In this document: piece by piece, positions 22,499 to 37,400 of the stretch
How the letters are laid out: each line of letters begins with the position of its first letter
How positions within the stretch are numbered: the first letter of the stretch is position 1
DNA from: Watersipora subatra
Lineage: Eukaryota; Bryozoa; Gymnolaemata; Cheilostomatida; Watersiporidae
Assembly: GCF_963576615.1 (NCBI RefSeq)
Contig: NC_088711.1
Location: 16,834,182 to 16,898,181, forward strand
DNA: 64,000 nucleotides
Reading direction: 5' to 3'
Notes under the pieces: model-generated
What the model saw: only the letters and a program-made list of their open reading frames with translations
What the model was told of the DNA's origin: nothing
Database searches by the model: none
Made by a program: the position numbers and the translations under genes

Positions 22499-25400
22499 GT
22501 AAGTTTGTCACTGTTGCTTTGAATAGATTTACAACTAAGAGTTGTCACATTTCATGCGTTTCTCTTTTCTTCCATGTTGTTCTACTAGGGACTGCCAGGG
22601 GCAAACATTCATTAGTGTGTTTCGTTCTTGTGAAGATATCCTACTCACCGTGGAGTTGCTTACTTGGGGGAACTTGCTTAGTGGAGTTGCTTACTTTGAA
22701 GGAATGTTTACGGCTCCATTAAGTTCCATAGAATCAGGGACGATACATAATATTTATCATGAAACTAAATTAGTTTTCAAAATATACCACAGAGTTGCGA
22801 TGAAGGAGTCTTTAGTCAACACTTAGCCAGGTAATGCATAGAATCCCTTTTATTTTTAATCAGACAGCTCACATGTGAGACTGGTTCTCAGCCACTCAGA
22901 GAGGCCATGAGAGAGGCTGGTTCACAGGACCTGACGTGTTTTGAAACCGAATATTTTTAACGATCATACGGAAGGCACAGAGCGTATGCGTGTGAAGTCT
23001 GGATGAAATCTAACAAAAAATGTGGAAACACAGTGTTGTCATGGACTAACAGACAGACACACAATGACAACATGGGATTTATCAATATAGATATTCTAAT
23101 ATTTGAGAATATATTAGTTGCAATGCCAGAAGGAATGACAGCAGCAATGTCTTTGTATTTGGGAGAACAGTTACAGTATACATGTAGATAAGTGTGTGTA
23201 AATCGCGATTACTTTCCTTTTAGAACATTTTTAAATGTTTAGCATGTTTGTGCACAAGTAATGGCGCAACCCAATAACAAGTGTCCATTGTTTTCTTTAC
23301 TGCTATGCAATCGAATGTTGCCTCAGCTGGCTGAACAACGTTATGCTGCTGACAATATATTACTATCATGCCATTTTTATATCCAAAATCATTGTCTGTA
23401 AGTGAGCCTTATATTAGCAATAATATATAGTCTCCTTTCTTGGCTATACACCGTTAATAAGTTAAAGGCTCTTCTGTGCTGTGGTCTTCCAATACGAGCT
23501 ATTGGTATCGCTGTTATGGTCACCAAAGTGTCTCCAATGTTGAGCATGATTATTGTCTATTTTGAATCTATTATAAAAGCAAAGAATGCCAAAACTCTCA
23601 TTTTTACAGCGCTAGAATTGTTCAAACAGCCCAAAGTGTTTGAATTTTGCAATATATATATATCAACATATAAGCTATTAGGTTGGCAGCATTAAACAGT
23701 TTTTAGGCAGACCAAAGAAGGCTAATCTAATATCTACTTTAGCACAAATCATAATATAAGGTGGTTAATTATCCTGTTTTAGTTTTTAAATTCAAAATAA
23801 AGTTTTACATCATTACAGCCTATTAAAATCTAGCCACAATACTTGACCATCAATTTCAATACTGAAAGAGCCAATCAACTATGAGATTTGAATGCTAATC
23901 TCCGGGATGCAGCAAGTTTCATCTTTTCAGTCATTTTAACACTGTCTTGCTTGTTGGTTTGAAGATTGAATTCTTCTCACGCTTGTCTGTCCCCTTTTAA
24001 AAAGAATGTTATGAACATTAAATTTTTGTAGAATGAAAATGAAATTCAGTCAGCGATGAGGTCTCAGAAACTAGCATGTATTAGAATACATTAAACGTTG
24101 TGAGCCATTCCTAAATTTTAAGAGGTCCATGTAAATGGCAGAGCAATACTTACTGTAATTGGTTGGATTAGCAGGTAACCTTGCCTTAGATTATTTCCTC
24201 ACAGCCTCTGGAACTCTGATAGTTATGACTACAAATGCAAAAAAGACATGGTCCTCGACAAAACTGCCCTATAACCTTAAAGATGTGGCTGCGTCAAATT
24301 TGAGTTGATCTTAAAAGAAAGCATTTTTTTTCTCTATCAGTTGATATGTTGTTTGTTGTGTTAGGCGATCTCATTGCCAAGATATTTGAAGATTAAAATC
24401 GAAAAAATCTGATCGCTGTAAAAACGCTCAGGCCAAAAGAACATGCCCAGACTTGCCCAAAATGATGTCACGCGGTATTTATCTGTCAATATATCTCGTA
24501 TTCACATCAGCTATTTGCGATAAAAGTCTAGTCCTACGCGGCTCAATTGGCATATATCTTATTTTGTATTTGCTCATGTTGGCTAAAATAAAATTTTAAA
24601 TCCAGCTACAGATGCATTATTATGAATGTTTCAAAGGCCTCAAATAACGAAAATTGAAAATTTGTCTTACTCACTTTCTCCAAATGCTGTGTAAACATTT
24701 GAGTACCGACTACCAATTCTAACGGTCTACGGTAATTCTGTCAAGCAAACTATGTAGTATAAGGTCTTTGTATCAGCACAGTTCCGCCGCTACCCACACT
24801 AACGATATACAGCCTCCCAAAAGCCCCGCCCACATTATGTTCGTCGCCTATCCTTGGGGCGGAGCTGTATATCATTGCCCACACCGAAAACTAGTTTCTT
24901 ACTACCGTTAGTAAAATAAGCAATTTGCGTCTTTGAAAAGAATATACATAGGGATAGAAAAGTCTGGGATGAGAGGTCTGCTGCAAACTGGATTTGAACT
25001 CACATTCTCCAGTTCTTCGGACATCCATATACCGTATCCAATTCACTACAATATTCTGCAAATCATGTTTCGCATTATCTTCAACAATGTAATTTTATTA
25101 TATAATTTTTACAAGCAAAAAGATTTTCATCTCGGCATAAAGCTTTTATTAAAAATATTCATCAAGTCGTGGCCACTCACATAGTTTTAGCTGATACAAT
25201 AAGACAAATTCATCTACTGCAACAAACTCAAACAAAACATCACGGTTTATGCGGCACACATTCAAGTCTCCCTTTCCCCTTTATGGCAGTTTCCACACTG
25301 ACAAAGCTGCTTCGGCTGGTGGGATGACATAAACATTCTGTAGTCAGTAAAACAAATGCAATAAACATATGTCATTCGTAGATGTCATTCTAAAGCGTAT

Positions 25401-28400
25401 CTACTGAAAGCTTTCAAATTGGGAGTTTGATAGATTGCGAGTGTAATTTTAAAAACGAATAAATGTTTAACTAAGGCACAAGTACGCCAAGCCAACGATT
25501 CGAAGCTTTGGTTCTGGAAGTTAAAGATTTGCATTGATCAATCGATTTTCCTTACTTTCTGCAAGTGAAAAGTGAACATCTAAAGTCAAATCATAAATCT
25601 AATTTACTAGATAAAACTGCCACAGAAAATTTAAAGCAAATGTAGCTAGGTGAACCGATAAAAATATATAAAACGATGATTAGTGATAGCAAAAAGTTAC
25701 AATTTTATTAATTAGTACATGTATTAATGAGTACTAAAATATTACCTTTAGTATATTCATCAATCTAAGCCATTGTATTGCTAGATGCTAAAGATTAAAA
25801 AGAAGCCGTCAAGAACTCACTGTACATACGTATCTCGCACGCGCAGGAAATTACATTTTAGCCTCAAACAGGGAAATATAATCTGAATGTAAACTCATCA
25901 TGAAACTCTATGGGAGACCCAAAGTAAAAGATAAATTTACCTCCATTCTCCGATCTTCCTCCGTAGAACTTTAACTACCTGATGCCAAGAAAACTCGGAG
26001 TCACCGTCGCAGCAATTTTTACAATTACATGTATGTTGTTCGCCAATAAAACGTATTGATCGAGTAATTCATTAAAGTAACGATGTTAATTAATTTAGTA
26101 AATATCGATGTCCATGCGATTTAATAATAGAGTAAAATCCCTAAAATTGAGATCACAGACAACACGTTTTACGAGTGATAACATTTATCACGGCCTATAT
26201 AAATGTTTCGCGCTGATGATTGGCTAAGAAAGCGACCTCATATTTATCGCTCGTGGTTTCTTTTCAGATATATTGCTTGTGACGTCACGAAAGAAGCACT
26301 CGCTGGAACGTGAGCTTTTTAAAAGAGGGCCTCATTCAAACGCATATATCTCTGGACAGGGTTGGTCTACAAAGACAAAAATGGCATCAAATTGTAGCTG
26401 ATGTTTTAGCCTTTTATGGGTCTTAATTTCATTAAATTGAATTTTTTGACGCATCCACATCTTTAAGAGAAAGTGTTCGTCATTTTTTTTCACATTGAAT
26501 AAGCTACTGGTGGTTTGCTATAAGCTACTGATGGTTTGCTATAAGCTACTGATGGTTTGCTATAAGCTACTGATGGTTTGCTATAAGCTACTGATGGTTC
26601 GCTATAAGCTACTGATGGTTTGCTATAAGCTACTGATGGTTTGCTATAAGCTACTGATGGTTCGCTATAAGCTACTGATGGCTTGCTATAAGCTACTGAT
26701 GGCTTGCTATAAGCTACTGATGGTTCGCTATAAGCTACTGATGGTTCGCTATAAGCTACTGATGGTTCGCTATAAGCTACTGATGGTTTGCTATAAGCTA
26801 CTGATGGTTTGCTATAAGCTACTGATGGCTTGCTATAAGCTACTGATGGTTCGCTATAAGCTACTGATGGTTCGCTATAAGCTACTGATGGCTCGCTATA
26901 AGCTGCTGATGGTTCGCTATAAGCTACTGATGGTTTGCTATAAGCTACTGATGGTTCGCTATAAACTACTGATGGCTTGCTATAAGCTACAGATGGCTCG
27001 TTTAGACTCGCGATAGATGGCTCCCAAGGGCCAAGAGCGATCCTGAAAGTTTTCCCTCCTCACATGCATTTAACAACAATCATTTATATGCAGAGAAAGT
27101 ATCAGATGTTATTAGTAGATCCGTATATGTTAAAACGGAAGAGTTCGATTCCACCTGCATGAGATGTCACCTGAGAAAGTCAATTGACAGTAACTACTCA
27201 TATTGTGCCATGTTAACTTTTAGACAACCCTGTACTGTAATAGCCTATTATAGTACATAGCTTTCAGCCAGTCTAGAGTGAGGCTGAATCTTAACTGATG
27301 AAAGCTCATTTTACACCCATCTTAGGTGCCTTCACCTCTAATACAATTGGTGTCTGTTTTGGCAGTGTGGTTTTGTGAAAGTTTTATGGCAGTGTAACTC
27401 TAAAACCCCGGATCATACACCAACAAAATATGTCTTCTGCGTAGCTATGGCATTGACGATGGTAAAGATCTACGATAGACAATCCGCATTGGTAGAGATA
27501 AAAACCAACGTTTATTCTAACGCTCTCGGTTCCATTTTATTCATTTCTAATGCAAGCTACTTACATCTAAGAATTATGTTCAAATGCCAACCACAACAGC
27601 GCTTCACACAAACAATTGATTATATTTGAATGAATATATATATATTTTCACTGGCAAAAGATACATGAATGCTACTCATTCAAATGATAATTGTTCATAG
27701 TATGGCCTACATTTCAGATAAATATTTCAGTAATTTAATCTCATTTTTCTATAGTTTGATTTGTCATGAACCTAAAGTATTTTTGAACTTGGTAGTTTTC
27801 AACGTTAAGGTACAGTGGACCCTTGCCATACGATTTTAATTTGTTCCAGTGTTGGCGTCGTAAGGCGAAATTTTCTTATAGAGGAGTGTAGAAACCCGTA
27901 GAAAATATCTAATGCTAACATCTCCTGGTAAAAATCACCAAAATTTTATATGCGGGCAGCTCATATTAAAAATTAGCAACAAAACCTTAGTAACTATAGT
28001 TACCAACAGTAACTTTAGTGTATTTACTGGTTATGATCTGTAATAAAGTGTAACATTACAATGTACTATGTGCAGTACATACCGCGGGGGAGTTCTTACC
28101 TTTGAGACAGACGTATAACATAAAAACTGAATTTACCTTAAATAAATCTAGCTTACTAAGCACATACTTAAAGCTTAGTTTTAGTATGTATTTTTAATTA
28201 TTTTATTGAACTTTTTTATTATTAATTTAAAATTATTTTACTGAATTTTACTGAACTTAGACTTTTTCATAGCTAAAATTTTATCACCTATCTGTTTGCG
28301 GTTTCGTTTTCGAAATAACTAATAAGCGAATAATGCTGAAGTCGGCGAGATCGACTATCATGTCGCTTTCATTCGTCATTAAAGGAATTTCGGCGAAGAG

Positions 28401-31400
28401 CATATCTGCATATTTATTATTCCGACTTAATCAGCACACCGACTGACAAATTTGAATTTCAGATTTGAATTGGCGTATGGTAAAAAATATCTCATATGGA
28501 GAAAGGGAAAATCAGTGTGTTCTACATTGCAGAGCCCAAAACAATTGTACAACAGGGTCATCGTAACACGAGGGCACACTATAGGCCTATATCATTTTTC
28601 CTCAAACAAAATGTAGCAATTAGCGTCAACAAACATTTTTGTTGCGAGTTGTTGATGATTCATATTAGATAATAAATAGCTGACGATACTTCACTATTGG
28701 AGAATAGTGACGTATTTGGTCTTGGTCTTCACATGACTATCACCTGTTCTCATTAGTCACTGTTCTTGTCAAGACGATGCATTGTTTAGTAGCGTCCGGT
28801 GTGTATAACCGTGGCAAACATCCGCATGTGTCAGCAATGCATTTAACATTGTGTGTAGCCAGCTCCTACCTACAGTGATCATGCAGGTTTATTGATAACA
28901 TATCGTGAAGTCTATTTATCTGATACAACACAAAGTTCTATCCAATACTAATCTATATGATATTGAACAATTGCTAGTTAATTTTAGAATAAATACAATG
29001 ACAATATTAGTGCATGATCGGTATGTTATCTCCCTTTATCACTTACCTTCTCTTTGTCTTTCTCCTGTTATCTCTCTATCTCTCTCTTATTATCTCTCTA
29101 TCTCTCTCTTATTATCTCTCTCTATAGGATATAGAGAAATTCTACTTTGTAGCTGCTATTGTTGATCGCCTTCTCAACGCAGAATAATCGCCATGCGGAT
29201 GATTTTGTAACTCCCCGACTTTGGAGTTTATTGCTTGTAATCTTAGGAGTCACTATATCAGATGTTGATGTGCGCAGACTGGTTATTTGGGCTCTAGTGA
29301 GTCCAGATTATCGCCTCTCCGTGTCAGCGACTAAAACTGACAGAGTTCAAAACCCGTAGTGAACATTGCTATAGCTGTACAGTGTGACTTGGCAATTCTG
29401 TTCGCAGATGCCAGGCCTTACATACCTTACAAGCCAGAAGTAATCCCGCAAGTTGTAGTTAAAACTAGCCATTCACCTGCAACTTTTCCTTTTTCAAGAT
29501 TACTTGTAACTAAAGTGGTTAACTGGTTCAAAGAATTAGAATTGTAATTACTGGTATCTAATGAACTATGCAGCGTCTCTTATACAAATCTATTCGATAA
29601 AAAGTAATACATCAAAGTAAAATCGACTACCATCTGTGATCGAATGAAGCTGCACTTGCGAAGTGCTGCAATATTTTCTAAGTGCTTAGCTTAACAGAGT
29701 ACTCATCTGAGAATTCAACGGACACACTTATGACCAATTTTTCAGTGATTTGCTGATCCGCCGATAAAAAAGTTAAAAAACATGCTCTGAAGGATCAGCC
29801 AATCCAATTTTGAAAAAAGTTTTCACGCTCATAAGCTAATATAACCACAGAGAGAATACTTAATTTGTTGAGATTGTGCTTGTGATGTTGAGCATTGTCA
29901 TAAATCCTGAGCACGAGCTGAACATCGTGTCTTAGGAGTTGTATGAGAGTCTAGGCTTTAAGGGTGGGTTGATTTGGTTGTGGCAATCAATCAACCGACA
30001 GTGCAAATAATTCACTCGAGGTGTTTATTCATTTATGAGCTTTTGCGAAGTCATTGCATGATAATCTACAACCCTAGTAATAACACAGGTAACATATTGG
30101 TTGTCTTCTTATATGCGATAAGGAGGGAGGCATACCAGCACTGTAGTCACCCTTTAGGCCTGGATTCACTCACGTGGGTTACCATTGATACACAAAACTG
30201 ACAGAATACATTAGCAGACAGAAAACTGACAGAAATCATTAGCACAAAATACCTATAATAAAATGGAAATGCTTGCTTTCTTAAACATTTTCACTCTGCT
30301 TGGCCAATATATACAGTGACAGCATGTGGGTGAAGTTACAAGAAGATGTTTTATGTGATTATGTGACCCAGGCTTTAATTAAAGTGCTTTTGAGTCCCTA
30401 TGTCTATAACAGGAGTATTCTATAAGCCTTTGTTGAAAGTTCCTCATATCAGTAAACTTGAAATTATCCTCTACTCACCATCATTATTATAGTCACACCA
30501 TCATCATCGTTATCACATACCATTGTATAATACTATCCTTACAAAAATGAGGTTAACTTCTTACAATTGTATAGGGTACGTACATACATGTCTGGAATCC
30601 AAACAGCGTTCGTACCCCATACACATATACATAAAGTACGCATCTACATGTACGCAATCATAAAGCACCGTTATTGGAATCTGTTGTCAGTTTTCCTGGA
30701 CACATGAGAGCTACATCTACATAGTCTTTGAGCAACAGTCACCCAAACCATCTTTAAACTACATCAAACCCTTTGCGGACGCGGATTGCATTGCTGGTAT
30801 TGGGTTTGCCACTCTAGCTTATGCAAGCCTTTGACTGCAGTCACTTCTAGGTGTAGCTCTGTGTGTATTCGGTCTATCACAAAGGCTATCAAGCTGTACA
30901 TGGTGGTGAAACCACTCCGCGATACCATTAGCGTGTTTGAACTGCAAGAGCCAAATTGCATTTGTCATAAAGATATAGCCTGAGTTTACATCGAGTCAAC
31001 TCGCGTAGTTAGAAGGGCCCATTAATATGTTGAGAGCTGGTGTGGCGTTGAAGGGCTTCATTGATTCATGTTGGGCAAAGGGACAGGTGCTGGCTTGTCT
31101 ATAGGCCATTCTACATTATAAGCAGCCTTTGTTGTCAGGTGTTTTTAGTAATCCTGTGATCAGCGTACTAATGCTGACTGAATGTGTGAGCTCTACTCAC
31201 TCGCTCTTCTGCTAGCTGTGTACTAATGTTTTAGAAATGCATATCTCGCTTGCCCTTGGCGGTCTAATTCTCTCTGGGACCAATATATCGAAAGCTAATA
31301 TAATTGTGTCAATTTAGTTGTAGGTTTGTTGGCTCCCAGTGCTATGATTCGTGCCTCTAGGGTCACCCATCTCCGCTTCTACTTAAACATTGTCTATTGA

Positions 31401-34400
31401 GAGCTTCCTCCTTTCATAGTGCCTTTTTATCAGGTTCCTCAGTTTAAATTATCTCTAAACATTATGACACACCTGTTTATCGTTTTTTGTAAAACCATTT
31501 TCCATTTTATTAAAACCACAAGCGTACAATGTAGTATCAATATTGACAATGGGTTAGTGAGGTCAGGAGGGGGTGGCATCTGAAACAGTAGCTGGTGGCA
31601 TCTGAAACAGTAGCTGGTGATCCCACTTTAAAGCCTGGTGCCCATATCGATTGCGAGACTCCAGCAGTAACTTGCGCAGCGAAACGCTTGCGAAGCTAGG
31701 CGGCATCTGTTCACATATAAAGCTGCATCGCTAAACATAATCGTGTAATCAAATAAAATGTTCACTCGCCATGCCATTTCTACAATGGTGACCTTCACCT
31801 GTACAGTGCATTTCGAAAAGGTTTTGCCTGCGGCCTTTTGCGAAATTTGAACAGCTCTAAACTATTGCGTTGCCTCCGGCAACTACCGTCGGTCCTCGGC
31901 GGTACCCGGCGCGTAGGTTCCCATTTCACCGCTAATAGCCTGTGGTGCTGTCGCGGGTGCTTTGCGACGTATATGGGAACCGGGCTTAAGCTGGCGAGTT
32001 GTTGCAGTTATTGGTAGTTCTGAGTGTTGGCATATGCTGTAACACAGTGCTCAATATGAACAGGCTCCTCTGGTAGCGATATAAACTGACTTCTGGTAAA
32101 TGCAACAGGTTCTTTGAACTAAATGGGTCCCTGAACTGCCATATTTCTAAAAAGGAGTTGATTAACAGGTCAACAATTTACACGAGAACCCTCTTATAGT
32201 CTCATCACTAACAGCTTTGTCTGCAACCCCCTCTAATACACTAGAATTACAGTAATCATGACCTCCAACTCCTTTTTACTTACATATGCTGGACAATGTT
32301 GACTCTTGTGTTACATATTTATTTTTACATCTGTCGCATTATAGTGAAGAGGGCATGGGTGTCTTCAAAGATATCTACTGTAGCCAGATAGCAGAGCGGA
32401 GTCGTAAGCTCAGATCACCTTGTTGGACCACCTGTCTCGACCTGTCTGCCTTTGCTAGACTTCATCGGCCTTGTAAAAAGGGACTTTTTACTGTATCACT
32501 TCTAAGAATACTCGATGTGTTAACTCAGTTGCATGTGTACACAGCCCATGACTTTCAAGAATAAGCTTTGCAGATCACACATTTGAGTTTTTACTCTCTG
32601 ATAGACGCGTTTGTCAAACAAAGCTGGCCAGTTTTACTATCAACGTTAATGATTACAGGAACCATTGTTTTCGTTGAATTGTAATTTGTAAGATCTCCAA
32701 TCAGTAACGTTTGAACAGCTTTAATTGAGTTGTTAAGTGGATACAGCTAGAAATGTGATCAGACTGACTATTGGTACATTCTATTAGCATCTTTGCTATT
32801 GGGAGGTTATGGAATTGTGCACTACATACGGTACTCAGCTCATACGGTAAGCCATACTGAGGTGTGTAGAGAGACAAGCAAAATGTGAGACCACAATCAT
32901 TATTAAGCATTAGGTCATTGTCATTATGAATCGGCTCCCTTACGAGGAAACAGACCCTGTGACACAAGCAGTGAGTAACAGCTTGGGTTGTGGTAGTCGG
33001 TAGTAGTAGGTAGTAAGAGGCTTGACTCCTATTGAACTTGAATTGCTCGTCCTGACCTCGCAGTTCTTAACACTGCATATTAGTGTCAGCCAGTTTTATA
33101 TCCAGCACTGATTTATTACTCTGAGAATCGAGGCCTTTTATAGACTTTATAAGCATTATATTAGACTTTTATTAGTGTTTATGACAATCATGTCCGCTAG
33201 CATCCTCTACCTCAGCTAGCACAGAGTTTCCCCTCTTTGAATCATCTTCCTACTCCTACATTACTCTACCCCATAAGTAGGCCTAGCACCCACCTCATTC
33301 TCTTCCTTTTCAATTTGCTCACAGGTATTTAATCCGACCTTGTGTAGGCTAATGAGTGTACACAAGCTATAGCTATTTTGGTAAGGATATAAAGTTCTTT
33401 TTCTGAGGATGCTCTGATCTGTTAGTTTTATGTTAGTATTCAGCTCATTTAGTAAGAAGCATTGTCTGTGTCCTGAAGTGCGTATTGACCACACAATAGG
33501 TAGGAGGAAGTCTTTCATATGGCCAGCTTTTCCCTATTAGGCTTCCATCTGATTTCCTTTCAATGTCCTCACTTGAACTTCACCTGTTTAGCAGGTGGCT
33601 CACCGATTGGTTTTTGTCTCCATAATATTATCCTATTGACACTTTTCACCTTTGCTTCCCTTGCCTTAAGTTCAACCCACTGGTTCTTTTTGTTTATTAA
33701 ATATATTATATTTTGCCCATTTCTTTTCGGAAACTGTTTCCTACTTTAGGCAAAGCTCTTGACAAATATTATTTTCCACTGAAGCCATAGTTAGTTTTGG
33801 TTGCTTTTTATTCACTCTGTGTAGAGCATTTGCTATTGAGGTACACACCGAGGCATTTAGATCTAATCATATACTACGCATAATTTTAGACCGATTAGGA
33901 TCTGGCTGAAGTTGTCTCCCAATAGTGTACTGCTTCCTGATTGTGCATAAAGTAATTTCATAGTTCTTGTTTGGCTGTATTGAAATTTTATGCTGAGTTT
34001 AATCAAACCCTTTATATAATAATCATCGGTTACGGGAAGACTCATTCTACCCTAGGACACTTATATTTCGCTAGTATTTAGTTTCGTGAGTAGCATACAG
34101 AGTAAAATTTTGCTGCAACTTAATTTCGCAGCTCTGATGAGTGCGAAAATATAGTGATGGGAAAATAAATGCAGTGAAACAAACATTAGATTTCTCAGGT
34201 TCAGTTCACCGATAGGAAAAAAATTCATTTTGGGACTAGTTTGTAATTATGAACCGCAGGTAGAATTGTGTGGTCGAGGTCAATAATGCAATTTGATCGC
34301 TTGCTGCCATTTGTTTCTTGGACTATCAATGAACAAATATTTAATTTCGCGTTTTCGCTCGTTCGTTATGATAGTTTGGTTTCGCACATGAAATTTTCGC

Positions 34401-37400
34401 GAGAGGATGACTCTGCGAAAACGCAAAAGTTAGATGAGGCGAATACATAAGTGTCCTAGGGTAGTTACATTCATAGCTACTGGTATTAAATTGCTATCTT
34501 CAAATCCTACAATATTTTGAGTTTACTTTTTAAATAACTCTGGTTTTTTGCTTGTTCCTTTGCATTCTTCTGTCTGCAAGCTTCTCCTTGAGAGCTTTAA
34601 GGATCAGCTCATAGTTTGTCAACATTATGAGCAATGATAAATAATATATATGCCATACGCAAAATTAATTTTATTGAAATGTGGAAAGTAACAAGCAGCA
34701 TTCAATATCAGGTAGCATCAGAAGATTAAGGTCACAATATTTGCTGTGGAGATTTTTGCCTTGATTGTTGTACACTATTGGTTCCTGACCTAGTCAGGTA
34801 GGGTCTGTTGACAATGGATAAGCCATGCTTGGAAGGGCATCAGTGAAAGTCATTGCTCTAAATCGCGCTAAATCTTTACAAATATTTGAATGTTTTTAGG
34901 CTACAGCAACTGAATGCTTATCTTGTAACAAAAACATTTGGTGTATGCTAAATATCGTTTATTAGATTTGTTCACGGGTCATCAATAAAGTAATTGGCGT
35001 ATCGACTACATTTATAGAAAATTACATGTAAAGGATAACTCCAAGTTTGTAGATAGACACATTACTAAAGAATTTCTAATTGTCCACATCATTTTATGAT
35101 AGATTTGTTTTTATATTTTGTCCTGCGTGTCCTGCTAGGTAAAAAGAACCCTTAGTTGTTTTTAAACATAGCAGTTGTACAACCACTGTGCCATTTGCTG
35201 TCAGCGCTGCTCATTTTACTCACAATATGTCACTTTTTTGGTTTCCTTTCTAACTGCACCTTCAAAATAGTAGTACACCAGTACCTCCAATATCATAGAT
35301 TCTGGCTAAACTCATCCTAGCAAAAAATAACTGATTTATAGCATGTGCTTCTCTGAACAGAGGTTGTTCCCTCTTGGCCAATTTTGCTAATTTTTGAGAG
35401 GACAACTCCAAGCATGTCATCCTGTTCATAGTTGAATGTGGCACTTGACTTCACTGTGCCCATTTTCTGTGAGCTAGCCATTTGCTTTCAAATTTCCACA
35501 GTTAAAGCTTTTTGCTATAAAATTAGAACATCAGGCTTTTCATATATACATAAACAAATGTAACAACTTGTCAAGTACGGTATCAATAATATAAATAAAG
35601 CTCTATAAGCGGTCTTTTTGAAATCGTATACAAACTACTTGAGGTCTTTGGTCATAACATGATCGTACAGGAATAATAAGTTTGGTTGAACAATAATTGT
35701 AAGCTCTTCCATCACTGATTTTTTTATAGTTTGACAAAACTGCTAAGTCGATGAAAGCAGATATGGCTATCTGTTTTGAGTTGTCTAACCTTAACTTTAC
35801 TTTGAGGTTAGGAGTACACAATCATCACGTATTGTATTGGAAGATTCTCAAGTGTCTGGATTAAACAGATTGAAATATTTGCAGCAAACCATGTCTGTCT
35901 TCATAGTGAAAAAAAGTACAACTGCCGTGCTTGCTTTCATTTTGTCTCCTAGAACATTAGACACCTTGTTATTATTGTTATTTTTTGTAGGTTTCTAGAT
36001 AACACTCATTAATCACATTATAAGATTACACTTATCAATAACATTATAAATATTAATAAAAGTTGTAGTTTCAAGGTTGTTTTGGTTTTTTGTAGAATTA
36101 TTTTTATGGATAGTTGGTTATCATAGGTTATATAGCGAACCATGGATGTCGCAATCAGGTAATCTATTTACTTATTTTTAATACATACAAATTTTATTGC
36201 GATTATTCTTCTTTCTATTTTTAATGAAAACTAAACACAGCAAAGCTCGCTCATATATTTCGTGAGAAATCGGAGAGACAGTTCCTTTGATGTGCCGTTA
36301 ATTTTGAAGTATATCGAGCCATTTGTGATGACTTATTACTAGTTGAATGTTTTATTGACACAGGTTTCTGTTATGCACACATCAATGAGTGTGGGCAGGC
36401 CTTTCTTCATTGCCTTTGAATCTGTACTGTTTGCATTAGATGTCTTAGACGATAAATTATACTAATAAATAAATACTCTAGAAAGCCTTTGAGAGACTAG
36501 ACTCGTTTCGCGCGATCCTTTGTCAGGCATTTCATAGCCTCTGTATTGCCCGCTGTGCTAAACCGTCTAACCTAGCATAATGCGTAGTGCTCGCATGAAC
36601 GCAGAATAAGCATACTCGAGTGGGTGCTCCTTCAGAGCATGTGCGGCAGTTGTTCCGTCCAATCATCTAGGACATGATGATGATGGGCTTTTCAATAGAC
36701 TTGGTTGCCATTATCAGAAGACTGTCACATTATTACCATTCAAAGAGCGTTTAAAAGTTTCCACTAGACTGCACACGGCTCTCTCACCGCTTCTCTCTTC
36801 GTGCCTGCGCTCGTTCATCTGCACCGTAGGCTGCAGCTTAAGGACTTGGTTCTATCCTCAGATAAGATATTAACAAAGACCTATCATCTGTAAAATAAAC
36901 ACACAACGAAGCTGAAGCTATTTACTAGTGCTGATGGGTAATAGAGTTGACGCTTAAGTTGGTGAGACTCGCAGCTGCTCAATCATGCTCTCTCCCAAGT
37001 ACGACGGCAAGTTTTACTTTAAGAGAAGTCAATCATTTCGATCGTCTCGTAGGAGAAAGAATGAAGACCAAAATTCTCTTGTGCAAGACTGTCAGAGTAA
37101 GTAAAAGCCTGTTAGACACTTGTGATGGAATGCACAGTATCTACTTACTTTTATGAAGTAGGAGTTTTTGATTTCCTTCTATTGTATGTATGCCTAACTA
37201 CTGTCTTGCGGATATGGTCCTCCAACCCCTCTTCTGTTGTATGTAGGCCTAACTACTCTCTTGCGGATATGGTCCTCCAACCCTTCTTCTGTTGCATGTG
37301 GGCCTAACTACTCTCTTGCGGATATGCTCCTCCAACCCTTCTTCTGTTGTATGTAGACCTAGCCACTCTCTTGCGGATATGGTCTTCCAACCCTTCTTCT

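Larger units (their letters stand above)
24276..26467. mobile_element. Candidate 2.2-kb transposon with about 25-bp inverted ends
   Basis: CTTAAAGATGTGGCTGCGTC at the left is mirrored by GACGCATCCACATCTTTAAG at the right. The subterminal segment at 24350-24480 resembles the foldback element at 45495-45932. A mini-hairpin element and a SINE-like copy are nested inside. No target duplication or transposase identified. Confidence 0.5.

Noticed and set aside
26495..27016. 173-codon open frame with a KLLMVCY repeat
   Set aside because: It is produced by a 21-bp tandem repeat; no splice or start context and no sign of coding constraint.
27105..27170. Possible tRNA or SINE head (GAGTTCGATTCC B-box-like motif)
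   Set aside because: No matching A box at the right distance and no closing acceptor stem.
32286..32564. 92-codon open frame
   Set aside because: Chance-length frame within srGAP intron 1 with no splice support or recognised domain.
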